Below, piece after piece: positions 1-8,402 of a stretch of DNA of 64,000 bases. Made by a program: the position numbers and the translations under genes. Every line of letters starts with the position of its first letter. Within the stretch, counting starts at the first letter, position 1. Source of the DNA: Paraburkholderia sp. D15. GTDB taxonomy: Bacteria > Pseudomonadota > Gammaproteobacteria > Burkholderiales > Burkholderiaceae. The stretch covers positions 2,418,001 to 2,482,000 of the forward strand of contig NZ_CP110395.1 in NCBI RefSeq assembly GCF_029910215.1, read 5' to 3'. The notes beneath the pieces were generated by a model. That model searched no databases. It had not been told where the DNA came from and saw only the letters and a program-made list of their open reading frames with translations.

Positions 1-2
1 AT

Positions 3-416
3 CTGCCCAAGCCGTTCAACCCGCGCGAACTGGTCGCGCGCATCCACGCGGTGCTGCGTCGCCAGTCGCCGTCGGAACTGCCGGGCGCGCCGTCGGAAAC
101 CACCGAGGTGTTCGAGTTCGGCGAGTTCGCGTTGAACCTCGCCACCCGCACGCTCACCAAGGCCGGCCAGGAAATCCCGTTGACCACGGGCGAGTTCTCG
201 GTGCTCAAGGTGTTCGCGCGTCATCCGCGTCAACCGCTGTCGCGTGAAAAGCTGATGGAGCTCGCGCGCGGCCGCGAATACGAAGTGTTCGACCGTAGTC
301 TCGACGTGCAGATCTCGCGTCTGCGCAAGCTGATCGAGCCGGACCCGGGCAGCCCGCGCTTCATTCAAACCGTCTGGGGTCTCGGCTATGTGTTCATCCC
401 CGACGGTGCAGCCTGA
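3..416 (+). CDS. ompR: OmpR-family response regulator, 3' part
   Basis: The gene enters from the left edge, so only the end of the receiver domain (LPKPFNPRELVARI, the conserved Lys-Pro of REC domains) and the whole winged-helix DNA-binding domain are visible. The C-terminal domain carries the OmpR/PhoB pattern: LTTGEFSVLKVF, then RSLDVQISRLRKLIE and the closing VWGLGYVFIP. It is a DNA-binding transcription factor phosphorylated by a partner kinase. A kinase with EnvZ-type features follows 44 bases downstream on the same strand, so the two form one operon. The OmpR assignment rests on that partner and on the DNA-binding domain; the true start lies outside the window. Confidence 0.9.
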   Translation: MPKPFNPRELVARIHAVLRRQSPSELPGAPSETTEVFEFGEFALNLATRTLTKAGQEIPLTTGEFSVLKVFARHPRQPLSREKLMELARGREYEVFDRSLDVQISRLRKLIEPDPGSPRFIQTVWGLGYVFIPDGAA

Positions 417-460
417 GTTTGCTCTCGCCTCCTGTTTTTGATCTCAGATAAGAAGGGCCC

Positions 461-1810
461 ATGCGGATCGACCGGCGCCTCCTGACGCTCGCGTTCGGCG
501 GCCTTTTCTGGCGGACCTTTCTGTTGATCGCGCTGTTGATCGCAGTGAGTCTCGCCGCGTGGTTCCAGAGCTTCCGGGTGATCGAACGCGAGCCGCGCGC
601 GCAGCGCGTGGCCCTGCAACTGGTCGCGATCGTGAAGCTCACGCGCACCGCCCTCCTTTATTCCGATCCCGACCTGCGGCGCGCCCTGCTGCAGGATCTG
701 GAGAGCAATGAAGGCGTGCGCGTGTATCCGCGCGAAACCTCCGACAAGTACAAGCTCCAGCCCGACGAGTCGCTGAACCGGCTGATCGAACACGACATTC
801 GCGGCCGGCTCGGCGACGACACCGTGATCGCGCAGAGCGTGAACGACATCCCCGGCGTGTGGATCAGCTTCAAGATCGACGACGACGACTACTGGGTCGC
901 GCTCGACCGCGATCAACTCGATAACGCGACCGGTCTGCAATGGGCTGGCTGGGGCGTGTTCGCGCTGGCGCTGTCGCTGTTCGGCGCGGCCTTCATCACG
1001 AGTCTGGTGAACCGGCCGTTCGCACGTCTTGCGATGGCCGCGCGCAAGGTCGGCTCGGGCCAGTCGCCCGAACCGTTGCCCGAGCGCGGCATGGGTGTGG
1101 CCGCCGAAACCAATCGCAGTTTCAACCAGATGGTGCAGGATCTCGAACAGCTCGAAGCCGATCGCGCGCTGATGCTCGCGGGCATCTCGCACGATCTGCG
1201 CACGCCACTCGCGCGGCTGCGGCTCGAAACCGAAATGAGCCCGTCCGATCAGAGCACGAAGGACGCGATGGTCGACGACATCGAGCAGATGGACATGATC
1301 ATCGGCCGCTTCCTCGATTACGCGCGGCCGGTGCAGCGCGTGCCGGAACCCGTCGACCTGTCGGTGATCGCCGGCGAACTCGCCGCGCGCATGCAGAGCG
1401 AGGACAGCATGCGGCTGATCACGCGGCTGGCGCCGTCGGCGGTGATCGAGGCCGACGAGACCGACATGCGTCGCGTGGTCGGCAATCTGCTGGAGAACGC
1501 GCGCAAGTATGGCCTGAGCGACGGCGACGGCATCCCGCACGTGATTCTGGAGACGCGCGTGTCGCACTCGCGCGTCGAGCTTTCGGTGGTCGACGAAGGC
1601 CCCGGCATTCCGGAAGATCAACTCGCGCTCGTCACGCGGCCGTTCTATCGTGTGAATTCGGCGCGCACCCAGGCGAACGGCACGGGCCTGGGCATGGCAA
1701 TTGTGCAGCGGCTCGTCGGCCGTTATCGCGGCGCGCTGCGTCTGCGCAATCGCACGCCAGGCCCGGGACTCGAAGTCACGATCGAGTTCCCGCTCGCCAA
1801 GGGCGCTTGA
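461..1810 (+). CDS. envZ: EnvZ-like sensor histidine kinase
   Basis: An inner-membrane kinase of 449 residues, the usual EnvZ length. A transmembrane segment lies near residues 15-35, then a periplasmic domain of about 120 residues, a second transmembrane segment near 165-185 (WGVFALALSLFGAAFITS) and a HAMP linker. The phosphoacceptor box is LAGISHDLRTPLARLR, typical of EnvZ. The ATPase domain shows an N-box (VVGNLLENARKYG), a G1 box (DEGPGIP) and a G2 box (GTGLGMAI). It should phosphorylate the OmpR-type regulator just upstream. The Asp-rich patch SFKIDDDDYW in the sensor domain may bind cations; that is inference. Confidence 0.9.
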   Translation: MRIDRRLLTLAFGGLFWRTFLLIALLIAVSLAAWFQSFRVIEREPRAQRVALQLVAIVKLTRTALLYSDPDLRRALLQDLESNEGVRVYPRETSDKYKLQPDESLNRLIEHDIRGRLGDDTVIAQSVNDIPGVWISFKIDDDDYWVALDRDQLDNATGLQWAGWGVFALALSLFGAAFITSLVNRPFARLAMAARKVGSGQSPEPLPERGMGVAAETNRSFNQMVQDLEQLEADRALMLAGISHDLRTPLARLRLETEMSPSDQSTKDAMVDDIEQMDMIIGRFLDYARPVQRVPEPVDLSVIAGELAARMQSEDSMRLITRLAPSAVIEADETDMRRVVGNLLENARKYGLSDGDGIPHVILETRVSHSRVELSVVDEGPGIPEDQLALVTRPFYRVNSARTQANGTGLGMAIVQRLVGRYRGALRLRNRTPGPGLEVTIEFPLAKGA

Positions 1811-1895
1811 GTTCCAATGCGCGTCTGGAAGCAATCACTGCTTCCAGATAGCCGCCGCGGCCATCGGCCGCGTTGAATAATAACTATCCGGGTGG

Positions 1896-1938
1896 TTAGT
1901 CAAAAACTATTGAACGGATAGGTCAATAGAACTATAGT
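1896..1938 (+). promoter_or_regulatory. ahpC promoter with OxyR-like site
   Basis: A near-consensus sigma-70 promoter is visible: TTGAAC at 1910-1915, a 17-base spacer, and TATAGT at 1933-1938. Overlapping the -35 box are TTAG (1896-1899), CTAT (1907-1910) and ATAG (1918-1921), each separated by exactly 7 bases. This is the spacing of the OxyR pattern ATAG-N7-CTAT-N7-ATAG-N7-CTAT; the fourth tetramer (GAAC) does not match. Peroxide-responsive control of the downstream peroxidase genes is the likely role, inferred from the motif and from known OxyR control of ahpC. Confidence 0.65.
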
Positions 1939-2018
1939 GATCAACGTGTAACGCGCTCGTTATGACGAGCCAGTAGCCTCAGACATGCTGTTTTTCCAAC
2001 TCACGAAGGAGCACTCGC

Positions 2019-2567
2019 ATGAAAACCGTTGGCGATAAAGTCGAAGCGTTCACCATCACCGCCGCCAAGCCCGGCTTCAACAATCACGAGGAAAACGGTG
2101 TCTCCGCGTTCGAGGAGATCACCGAGCAGTCGTTTCCGGGCAAGTGGAAGATCATCTATTTCTATCCGAAGGACTTCACCTTCGTGTGCCCGACCGAAAT
2201 CGTCGAGTTCGGCAAGCTGGCCAAGGATTTCGAGGAACGCGACGCGGTGCTGCTCGGCGGCAGCGTCGACAACGAGTTCGTGAAGCTCGCCTGGCGCCGC
2301 GAGCACAAGGATCTCGACAAGCTGAACCACTATGCGTTCGGCGACGTGAAGGGCGAACTGATCGATCAACTCGGCGTGCGCGACAAGGAAGCCGGCGTCG
2401 CGCTGCGCGCCACCTTCATCGTCGATCCGGACAATACGATCCAGCACGTGTCGGTGAACAATCTGAATGTCGGCCGCAATCCGGAAGAAGTGCTGCGTAT
2501 TCTCGACGGCCTGCAGACGGACGAACTGTGTCCGTGTAACCGCGCGGTCGGCGGCGCAACGCTTTAA
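2019..2567 (+). CDS. ahpC: Alkyl hydroperoxide reductase C (2-Cys peroxiredoxin)
   Basis: A thiol peroxidase that reduces hydrogen peroxide, organic peroxides and peroxynitrite. The peroxidatic cysteine is Cys57 in FTFVCPTE, and the C-terminal CPC (residues 171-173) supplies the resolving cysteine. At 182 residues it matches short AhpC proteins paired with AhpD rather than AhpF. AAGGAG precedes the ATG by 8 bases. A strong promoter with an OxyR-like site lies about 80 bases upstream, and ahpD follows after a hairpin. No ahpF is present in the window, which fits AhpD as the electron donor. Confidence 0.95.
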   Translation: MKTVGDKVEAFTITAAKPGFNNHEENGVSAFEEITEQSFPGKWKIIYFYPKDFTFVCPTEIVEFGKLAKDFEERDAVLLGGSVDNEFVKLAWRREHKDLDKLNHYAFGDVKGELIDQLGVRDKEAGVALRATFIVDPDNTIQHVSVNNLNVGRNPEEVLRILDGLQTDELCPCNRAVGGATL

Positions 2568-2579
2568 GCCGTGTCACCG

Positions 2580-2616
2580 AAAGCCCGCTGCGCTTGAAAA
2601 AGCCGCGGGCTTTTTT
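2580..2616 (+). terminator. Hairpin with T-run between ahpC and ahpD
   Basis: AAAGCCCGC (2580-2588) pairs with GCGGGCTTT (2605-2613), followed by more T residues. This is an intrinsic terminator. Lying between ahpC and ahpD, it may act as an attenuator giving more ahpC than ahpD transcript. Confidence 0.75.
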
Positions 2617-2640
2617 ATCGACCACCGATAGGAGAGCTCG

Positions 2641-3165
2641 ATGGAATTCCTGGCTTCGATCAAGGCCCTCGTGCCGGACTACGCGAAAGACATCCGTCTG
2701 AATCTGGACGGCACGATCGCGCGCTCGTCGCTCGAGGGAAACGATGCGGTCGGCGTCGCGCTGGCCGCGGCCTTCGCCGCGAAAAGCACGCTGATCGTCA
2801 CCGCGATTCGGGAAGCGGGCGTGCTGTCGGCGGAGGAAACCAACGGCGCGCTGACCGCCGCCGCGTTGATGGGCATGAACAACGTCTGGTATCCGTACGT
2901 CGAGATGACGGGCAGCGCGGATCTGAAGTCGCAACCCGCGCAGTTGCGGATGAATGCTTATGCGTCGCACGGCGGCGTGGATAAGCGGCGCTTCGAGATG
3001 TATGCGCTGGCGGCGTCGATCATCGGCAAGTGTCACTTCTGCGTGAAGTCGCACTTCGATACGCTGGTCGCGGAAGGTATGAGTTCGACGCAATTGCGCG
3101 ATGTCGGTCGCATCGCGGCGGTGATCAATGCCACCGCGCAGTGTATTGCCGCCGAGGGGAAATAG
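2641..3165 (+). CDS. ahpD: Alkylhydroperoxidase AhpD
   Basis: A CMD-fold protein that reduces AhpC in systems lacking AhpF. The active site is visible as IGKCHFCVKSH, giving the redox pair Cys131/Cys134 and proton-relay His138; Glu119 lies ahead in the same helix bundle. Length is 174 residues, normal for the family (172-177). TAGGAGAGCTCG gives a ribosome binding site 5-8 bases before the ATG. It lies 73 bases after ahpC in the same direction, separated by a terminator-like hairpin, so its expression probably depends partly on readthrough. Confidence 0.93.
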   Translation: MEFLASIKALVPDYAKDIRLNLDGTIARSSLEGNDAVGVALAAAFAAKSTLIVTAIREAGVLSAEETNGALTAAALMGMNNVWYPYVEMTGSADLKSQPAQLRMNAYASHGGVDKRRFEMYALAASIIGKCHFCVKSHFDTLVAEGMSSTQLRDVGRIAAVINATAQCIAAEGK

Positions 3166-3202
3166 CGGTTGAACACGGTTGAGCGCGCTTGATGCGCTCG
3201 AT

Positions 3203-3247
3203 GCGCGACGCGATGTGAAGCGTGAATCATCGCGTCGCGCGGTGCTT
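3203..3247 (+). terminator. Strong hairpin after ahpD
   Basis: GCGCGACGCGATG (3203-3215) is perfectly complementary to CATCGCGTCGCGC (3228-3240), a 13-base-pair stem with a 12-base loop. The T-run after it is short (GCTTT), so it is a weak intrinsic terminator or a 3'-end stabiliser for ahpCD. Confidence 0.55.
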
Positions 3248-3295
3248 TAAAACGATGCTTCCACCGCGCACGCGACGACGCGCACGCCCTTCTCC

Positions 3296-3775
3296 TCAGT
3301 GCTTCACCAGCAACACCGCCGCCTGCGCCTCGATCCCCTCGCCTCGTCCGAGATAGCCGAGCTTCTCGTTGGTCTTCGCCTTCACGTTGACCCGTTCGAG
3401 CGGCAGACCGAGATCGGCGGCGATATTCGCGCGCATCCCGTCGATATGCGGCGCGAGCTTCGGCGCCTGCGCGATCACGCTGCTATCCACGTTGCCGATC
3501 GAAAAGCCCGCCGCCTTCACGCGCGCGACACATTCGCGCAGCAGCACGCGGCTGTCGGCGCCGGCGAACTTCGCATCCGTATCCGAGAAATGACGGCCGA
3601 TGTCGCCCAGCGCGGCGGCGCCGAACAGCGCGTCGGTGATCGCGTGCAGCAGCACGTCAGCGTCCGAATGCCCGAGCAAGCCGCGCTCGTACGGAATCGT
3701 CACGCCGCCGATGATCAACGGACGCCCCGGCACCAGCGCGTGCACGTCGTAGCCTTGCCCAATTCTGAAATCCAT
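3296..3775 (-). CDS. ispF: 2-C-methyl-D-erythritol 2,4-cyclodiphosphate synthase
   Basis: This catalyses the fifth step of the MEP isoprenoid pathway, cyclising CDP-ME 2-phosphate to MEcPP with release of CMP. The N-terminus [12 protein letters not shown] holds the metal-binding Asp and His. [21 protein letters not shown] and IGRHFSDTD are the other signature stretches, and [19 protein letters not shown] closes the active site. I chose the second Met (MDFRIG), giving 159 residues, as in family members; an upstream Met adds three residues. It lies 101 bases downstream of ispD on the same strand. Confidence 0.95.
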   Translation of the reverse strand: MDFRIGQGYDVHALVPGRPLIIGGVTIPYERGLLGHSDADVLLHAITDALFGAAALGDIGRHFSDTDAKFAGADSRVLLRECVARVKAAGFSIGNVDSSVIAQAPKLAPHIDGMRANIAADLGLPLERVNVKAKTNEKLGYLGRGEGIEAQAAVLLVKH

Positions 3776-3841
3776 GTGCGTCAAGTCCTCAAGTCCGCGG
3801 GTTCATTGAAACTATGATGTCGCCGAGTCCGGCAACCGGCC

Positions 3842-3862
3842 GCGATGCCACCATGGCATCGC
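3842..3862. repeat. Perfect 9-bp hairpin between ispD and ispF
   Basis: GCGATGCCA and TGGCATCGC form a perfect stem around a CCA loop, just after the ispD stop. There is no T-run. It may be an mRNA processing or stability element; its function is unknown. Confidence 0.6.
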
Positions 3863-3876
3863 CGCGATCAGGCCGC

Positions 3877-4590
3877 TCAAGCGGCTGACGCCCGGCTCAG
3901 AATCGCCTCGGCCAGATCGAAATCTTCCGGATAAGTGACCTTGAAATTGCGCAGGCTGCCTTGCACGAGTTTCGGCGCCAGCCCGAGCCATTCGATCGCG
4001 CTCGCCTCGTCGGTCAGGTCGTGACCGTCGGCCTGGGCACGCAGAATCGCGTCGCGCAGCGTGCCGATGCGGAACATCTGCGGCGTTTGCGCCTGCCACA
4101 AACCGTCGCGCGCCTCGGTGCGGGCGATGCGGTTGTCCGTGGAGGCCGGGTCGATCCGCTTCAAGGTATCCGCCACCGGCAAGGCCATGATGCCGCCGAC
4201 CGCATCGTCCTTCAGCGCGGCGACCAGCGCGCGGATCAGCGCGGGCGTGATGCCGGGACGGGCCGCGTCGTGCACCAGCACCCAGTCGTCGTCGTGCGCG
4301 CCGAATTCGGCGAGCGCATGCAGGCCATTGAGCACCGACGCCTGGCGCGACGCCCCGCCGCAACGGCGCACCGCGAAGCGCAAGCCGCCGAAGCGGCGGC
4401 CGTCGAAGTGCTGGTCGTCAGGCGCGATCACCAGCAGGGTCTGCGCGAATTCGCTGCAGGCGTCGAACGCGGCGAGCGAGTAATGCAGCATGTCGCGGCC
4501 AGCGACGGTGCGGTATTGCTTGGGCATCGCGGCGCCGGAACGGCTGCCGGTACCGGCGGAGGGAATCAGGGCAAAAAGGCGGGAAGTCAC
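3877..4590 (-). CDS. ispD: 2-C-methyl-D-erythritol 4-phosphate cytidylyltransferase
   Basis: This enzyme joins CTP and MEP to make CDP-ME, the third MEP-pathway step. The nucleotide-binding N-terminus is [19 protein letters not shown], with the Arg and Lys that bind [14 protein letters not shown] is the second signature. The frame is open further upstream, but alignment with the family puts the start at GTG (4590), reading [10 protein letters not shown] and giving 237 residues. The gene is divergent from mfd, with about 120 bases between them, and precedes ispF. ispD-ispF pairing is standard in beta-proteobacteria. Confidence 0.93.
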   Translation of the reverse strand: MTSRLFALIPSAGTGSRSGAAMPKQYRTVAGRDMLHYSLAAFDACSEFAQTLLVIAPDDQHFDGRRFGGLRFAVRRCGGASRQASVLNGLHALAEFGAHDDDWVLVHDAARPGITPALIRALVAALKDDAVGGIMALPVADTLKRIDPASTDNRIARTEARDGLWQAQTPQMFRIGTLRDAILRAQADGHDLTDEASAIEWLGLAPKLVQGSLRNFKVTYPEDFDLAEAILSRASAA

Positions 4591-4711
4591 GAGGGCGGCA
4601 GCCGCGAAGTCAAAGTAAAGGACGGATTTTATAATAGGTCCTTCGCATCCACGCCCCGACACGCGTAAACTTGCCGCTCACGTGTGAGCCCGAGGCCGCC
4701 TTTTCTCTTCT

Positions 4712-7700
4712 ATGCCAGACATCGCCGCATCATCGCAGTCCACTTCGCCCGTCGCGCTCGTCAAGGCCGGCCAGCGTTTCGCCTTCGACGGCACGCACGG
4801 CTCGGCCGATGCGCTGCTGATCGCCCGCTACCATCTCGCGTATCGCGACCGGGTGCCGCTGCTGGCGGTCGTCTGCGAAAGCGCGGTCGACGCGCAGCGT
4901 CTGTCGCAGGAAATCGGCTTCTTCGCGCCCGAAGCGAAGGTACGCCTGCTGCCCGACTGGGAAACGCTGCCTTACGACACCTTTTCGCCGCACCAGGATC
5001 TGGTCTCGGAGCGGCTCGCCACCTTGCACGATCTCGGCGAGGCGCGCTGCGACATCCTGCTGGTGCCGGCCACCACCGCGCTGTATCGCATGCCGCCGGC
5101 CTCGTTTCTCGCCGCGTATACGTTCTCGTTCTCGCAGGGCGAGCGTCTCGACGAAGCGAAACTCAAGGCGCAGCTGACGCTGGCCGGCTACGAGCACGTG
5201 AGCCAGGTGGTGCGTCCCGGCGAATACTGCGTGCGCGGCTCGCTGCTCGACCTGTTTCCGATGGGCTCGCCCTTGCCATACCGGATCGACCTGTTCGACG
5301 ATCAGGTCGATTCGATCCGCGCGTTCGATCCCGATACGCAGCGCAGCCTGTACCCGGTGAAGGACGTGCGCCTGCTGCCGGGCCGCGAATTCCCGTTCGA
5401 CGAAGCCGCGCGCACCGCGTTTCGCAGCCGCTGGCGCGAGACCTTCGAGGGCGATCCGAGCCGCGCGTCGATTTATAAGGACATCGGCAACGGCGTGCCG
5501 TCGGCGGGCATCGAATACTATCTGCCGCTGTTCTTCGACGACACCGCGACGCTGTTCCACTATCTGCCCGAGGGCGCGCAACTGGCGTTCGTCGGCGATC
5601 TGGATGCGGCGATCCGGCGCTTTACCAACGACACGAAGCAGCGCTACAACTTCCTGTCGCACGACCGCGACCGGCCGATCCTCGAACCGCAGCGGCTGTT
5701 CCTGTCGGACGAAGATTTCTACGCGTTCGCCAGGCCGTTCGCGCGCCTCGCGCTGCCCGCCAACGCGGGCGGCGGCTGGTCCACGCCGTTGCCCAATCTG
5801 GCGATCGACCGCCATGCGGACGACCCGGTCGCCGCACTGCGCGCGTATCTTGCCACCACGCCGAACCGCGTGCTGTTCGCCGCCGAATCGGCGGGCCGCC
5901 GCGAAACGCTGCTGCAACTGCTCGCCGACAATCAGCTGCGCCCCGCGTCGAGCGACAGTTTCCAGGCGTGGCTGCAGGGCGACGCGCGGTTTTCGCTAGG
6001 CGTCGCGCCGCTCGCCAACGGTTTCGCGGTGCCGATCGACGGTATCGCGGTCATCACCGAAACGGAGCTGTACGGACCGCTCGCGCGCCGCGCGGGACGC
6101 CGCCGCCAGGAACAGGCGAGCAACGTCGATTCGATGGTGCGCGATCTGTCCGAGTTGAAGGTCGGCGATCCGGTCGTGCATTCGCAGCACGGCATCGGCC
6201 GCTATATGGGACTCGTGACGATGGATCTCGGCGAAGGCGAGACCGAGTTCCTGCACCTCGAATACGCGGGCGACAGCAAGCTCTACGTGCCGGTCGCGCT
6301 GTTGCACGTAATTTCCCGCTATAGCGGCGCGGACCCGGAAAGCGCGCCGCTGCATTCGCTCGGCTCCGGCCAGTGGGAAAAAGCCAAGCGCAAGGCCGCC
6401 CAGCAGATTCGCGATACCGCCGCCGAACTGCTGAATCTGTACGCGCGCCGCGCCGCGCGCCAGGGCCACGCGTTCCCGCTCGAACCGAAGGATTACGTGA
6501 AGTTCGCCGAGAGCTTCGGCTTCGAGGAAACGCCCGACCAGGCCGCCGCGATCGCCGCCGTGATCGGCGACATGACAAGCGGCAAGCCGATGGACCGGCT
6601 GGTATGCGGCGACGTCGGCTTCGGCAAGACCGAGGTCGCCTTGCGCGCGGCCTTCATCGCGGTGATGGGCGGCAAGCAGGTCGCGCTGCTCTCGCCCACC
6701 ACGCTGCTCGCCGAACAGCACACGCAGACCTTCAGCGACCGCTTTTCCGACTGGCCGGTGCGGATCGCGGAACTGTCGCGCTTCAAGTCGACGAAGGAAG
6801 TCAACGCGGCGATCCAGCAGATCAACGAGGGCAGCGTCGATATCGTGATCGGCACGCACAAGCTGCTGTCGTCCGATGTGCAGTTCAAGCGCCTCGGGCT
6901 CGTGATCATCGACGAGGAACACCGCTTCGGCGTGCGCCAGAAGGAAGCGCTCAAGGCGCTGCGCGCGGAGGTCGACGTGCTTACGCTGACCGCCACGCCG
7001 ATCCCGCGGACGCTCGGCATGGCGCTCGAAGGTCTGCGCGATTTTTCGGTGATCGCCACCGCGCCGCAGAAACGTCTCGCGATCAAGACCTTCGTGCGCC
7101 GCGAGGAAGACGGCGTGATTCGCGAGGCGATGCTGCGCGAACTGAAGCGCGGCGGCCAGGTGTACTTCCTGCACAACGAAGTCGAGACCATCGAGAACCG
7201 CCGGCAGATGCTCGAGGCCCTCGTGCCCGAAGCGCGGATCGCGGTCGCGCACGGCCAGATGCACGAGCGCGAACTCGAACGCGTGATGCGGGACTTCGTC
7301 GCGCAGCGCGCCAACGTGCTGTTGTGCACGACGATTATCGAAACCGGTATCGACGTGCCGAGCGCCAACACGATCCTGATCCATCGCGCGGACAAGTTCG
7401 GTCTCGCGCAATTGCATCAGTTGCGTGGCCGCGTGGGCCGCTCGCATCACCAGGCGTATTCGTATCTGCTGGTGCACGATCCGCAAGGCCTCACCAAGCA
7501 GGCGCAGCGTCGCCTCGAAGCGATCCAGCAGATGGAGGAACTCGGTTCGGGCTTCTATCTGGCCATGCACGATCTGGAAATCCGCGGTACCGGCGAGGTG
7601 CTCGGCGACAAGCAGTCGGGCGAGATTCACGAGATCGGCTTCCAGCTCTACACGGACATGCTCAACGACGCGGTGAAGGCGCTCAAGGAAGGCAAGGAAC

Positions 7701-8203
7701 CCGACCTCACCGCGCCGCTCGCCGCGACCACCGAGATCAACCTGCACGCACCGGCGATTCTGCCCGCCGACTATTGCGGCGACGTGCAGGAGCGTCTGTC
7801 GCTGTACAAGCGCCTCGCCAATTGCGAGCACAACGATTCGATCGACGGCATCCAGGAAGAACTGATCGACCGCTTCGGCAAGTTGCCGCCGCAGGCGCAT
7901 GCGCTGGTGGAGACGCATCGGCTGAGGCTCGCGGCGAAACCGCTCGGCATTTCGAAGATCGATGCCGGCGAAGCGGTGATCGGTTTGCAGTTCATCCCCA
8001 ATCCGCCGATCGACGCGATGCGGATCATCGAGATGGTGCAGAAGCACAAGCACATCAAGCTCGCGGGCCAGGACAAGCTGCGCATCGAAACGCGCAGCCC
8101 CGACCTCGCGGTGCGGGTGGCGACGGTCAAGGAAACCTTGCGTGCGCTTGGCGCGCCGGCCCGTGGCAATCCAGGCAATGCGGGCGCCGCTGCTACGCGA
8201 TAG
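4712..8203 (+). CDS. mfd: Transcription-repair coupling factor Mfd
   Basis: An ATP-dependent translocase that removes RNA polymerase stalled at DNA lesions and recruits UvrA. Its 1163 residues match family length. The UvrB-homology module is N-terminal (LLPDWETLPYD near residue 80), and the RNA-polymerase-interacting region is near DPVVHSQHGIGRY. The RecG-like motor shows Walker A GDVGFGKTE, Walker B IIDEEHRFG, TATPIPRTL, and the C-terminal motif RGRVGRS. The TRD/D7 region follows. It is divergent from ispDF and has its own short downstream region with a hairpin. Confidence 0.97.
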   Translation: MPDIAASSQSTSPVALVKAGQRFAFDGTHGSADALLIARYHLAYRDRVPLLAVVCESAVDAQRLSQEIGFFAPEAKVRLLPDWETLPYDTFSPHQDLVSERLATLHDLGEARCDILLVPATTALYRMPPASFLAAYTFSFSQGERLDEAKLKAQLTLAGYEHVSQVVRPGEYCVRGSLLDLFPMGSPLPYRIDLFDDQVDSIRAFDPDTQRSLYPVKDVRLLPGREFPFDEAARTAFRSRWRETFEGDPSRASIYKDIGNGVPSAGIEYYLPLFFDDTATLFHYLPEGAQLAFVGDLDAAIRRFTNDTKQRYNFLSHDRDRPILEPQRLFLSDEDFYAFARPFARLALPANAGGGWSTPLPNLAIDRHADDPVAALRAYLATTPNRVLFAAESAGRRETLLQLLADNQLRPASSDSFQAWLQGDARFSLGVAPLANGFAVPIDGIAVITETELYGPLARRAGRRRQEQASNVDSMVRDLSELKVGDPVVHSQHGIGRYMGLVTMDLGEGETEFLHLEYAGDSKLYVPVALLHVISRYSGADPESAPLHSLGSGQWEKAKRKAAQQIRDTAAELLNLYARRAARQGHAFPLEPKDYVKFAESFGFEETPDQAAAIAAVIGDMTSGKPMDRLVCGDVGFGKTEVALRAAFIAVMGGKQVALLSPTTLLAEQHTQTFSDRFSDWPVRIAELSRFKSTKEVNAAIQQINEGSVDIVIGTHKLLSSDVQFKRLGLVIIDEEHRFGVRQKEALKALRAEVDVLTLTATPIPRTLGMALEGLRDFSVIATAPQKRLAIKTFVRREEDGVIREAMLRELKRGGQVYFLHNEVETIENRRQMLEALVPEARIAVAHGQMHERELERVMRDFVAQRANVLLCTTIIETGIDVPSANTILIHRADKFGLAQLHQLRGRVGRSHHQAYSYLLVHDPQGLTKQAQRRLEAIQQMEELGSGFYLAMHDLEIRGTGEVLGDKQSGEIHEIGFQLYTDMLNDAVKALKEGKEPDLTAPLAATTEINLHAPAILPADYCGDVQERLSLYKRLANCEHNDSIDGIQEELIDRFGKLPPQAHALVETHRLRLAAKPLGISKIDAGEAVIGLQFIPNPPIDAMRIIEMVQKHKHIKLAGQDKLRIETRSPDLAVRVATVKETLRALGAPARGNPGNAGAAATR

Positions 8204-8220
8204 GTTTGTCCGCTATCGCA

Positions 8221-8260
8221 TGGATCGGCATGGATCGGCATGGATCGGCGTGGGTCGGCT
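8221..8260. repeat. 10-bp tandem repeat between mfd and argE
   Basis: TGGATCGGCA occurs twice exactly, followed by TGGATCGGCG and TGGGTCGGCT, four head-to-tail copies right after the mfd stop. It is a simple non-coding tandem array, probably arisen by slippage. Confidence 0.9.
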
Positions 8261-8270
8261 TGAATGGAAT

Positions 8271-8310
8271 ACGTGCCGTCGCTGGAAAACGCGGCACGTA
8301 TAGCGTTTTT
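8271..8310 (+). terminator. Possible mfd terminator
   Basis: ACGTGCCG (8271-8278) pairs with CGGCACGT (8292-8299), with GTTTTT a few bases later (8305-8310). The gap between stem and T-run makes it weaker than a textbook terminator. Confidence 0.5.
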
Positions 8311-8402
8311 CCGCTCATGCTGCGCTGCGCAAACACGCGGCGCGGCATACGGGGGGTTATTTTTTGGGTATGATCGAAAGACTCAAATGCCGGAGTCCTG
8401 TC

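Noticed and set aside
386..1834. Long minus-strand open frame opposite envZ
   Set aside because: It is antisense to a gene with complete kinase motifs, has an Arg/His/Ala-rich translation and no ribosome binding site. Such frames are common in GC-rich DNA.
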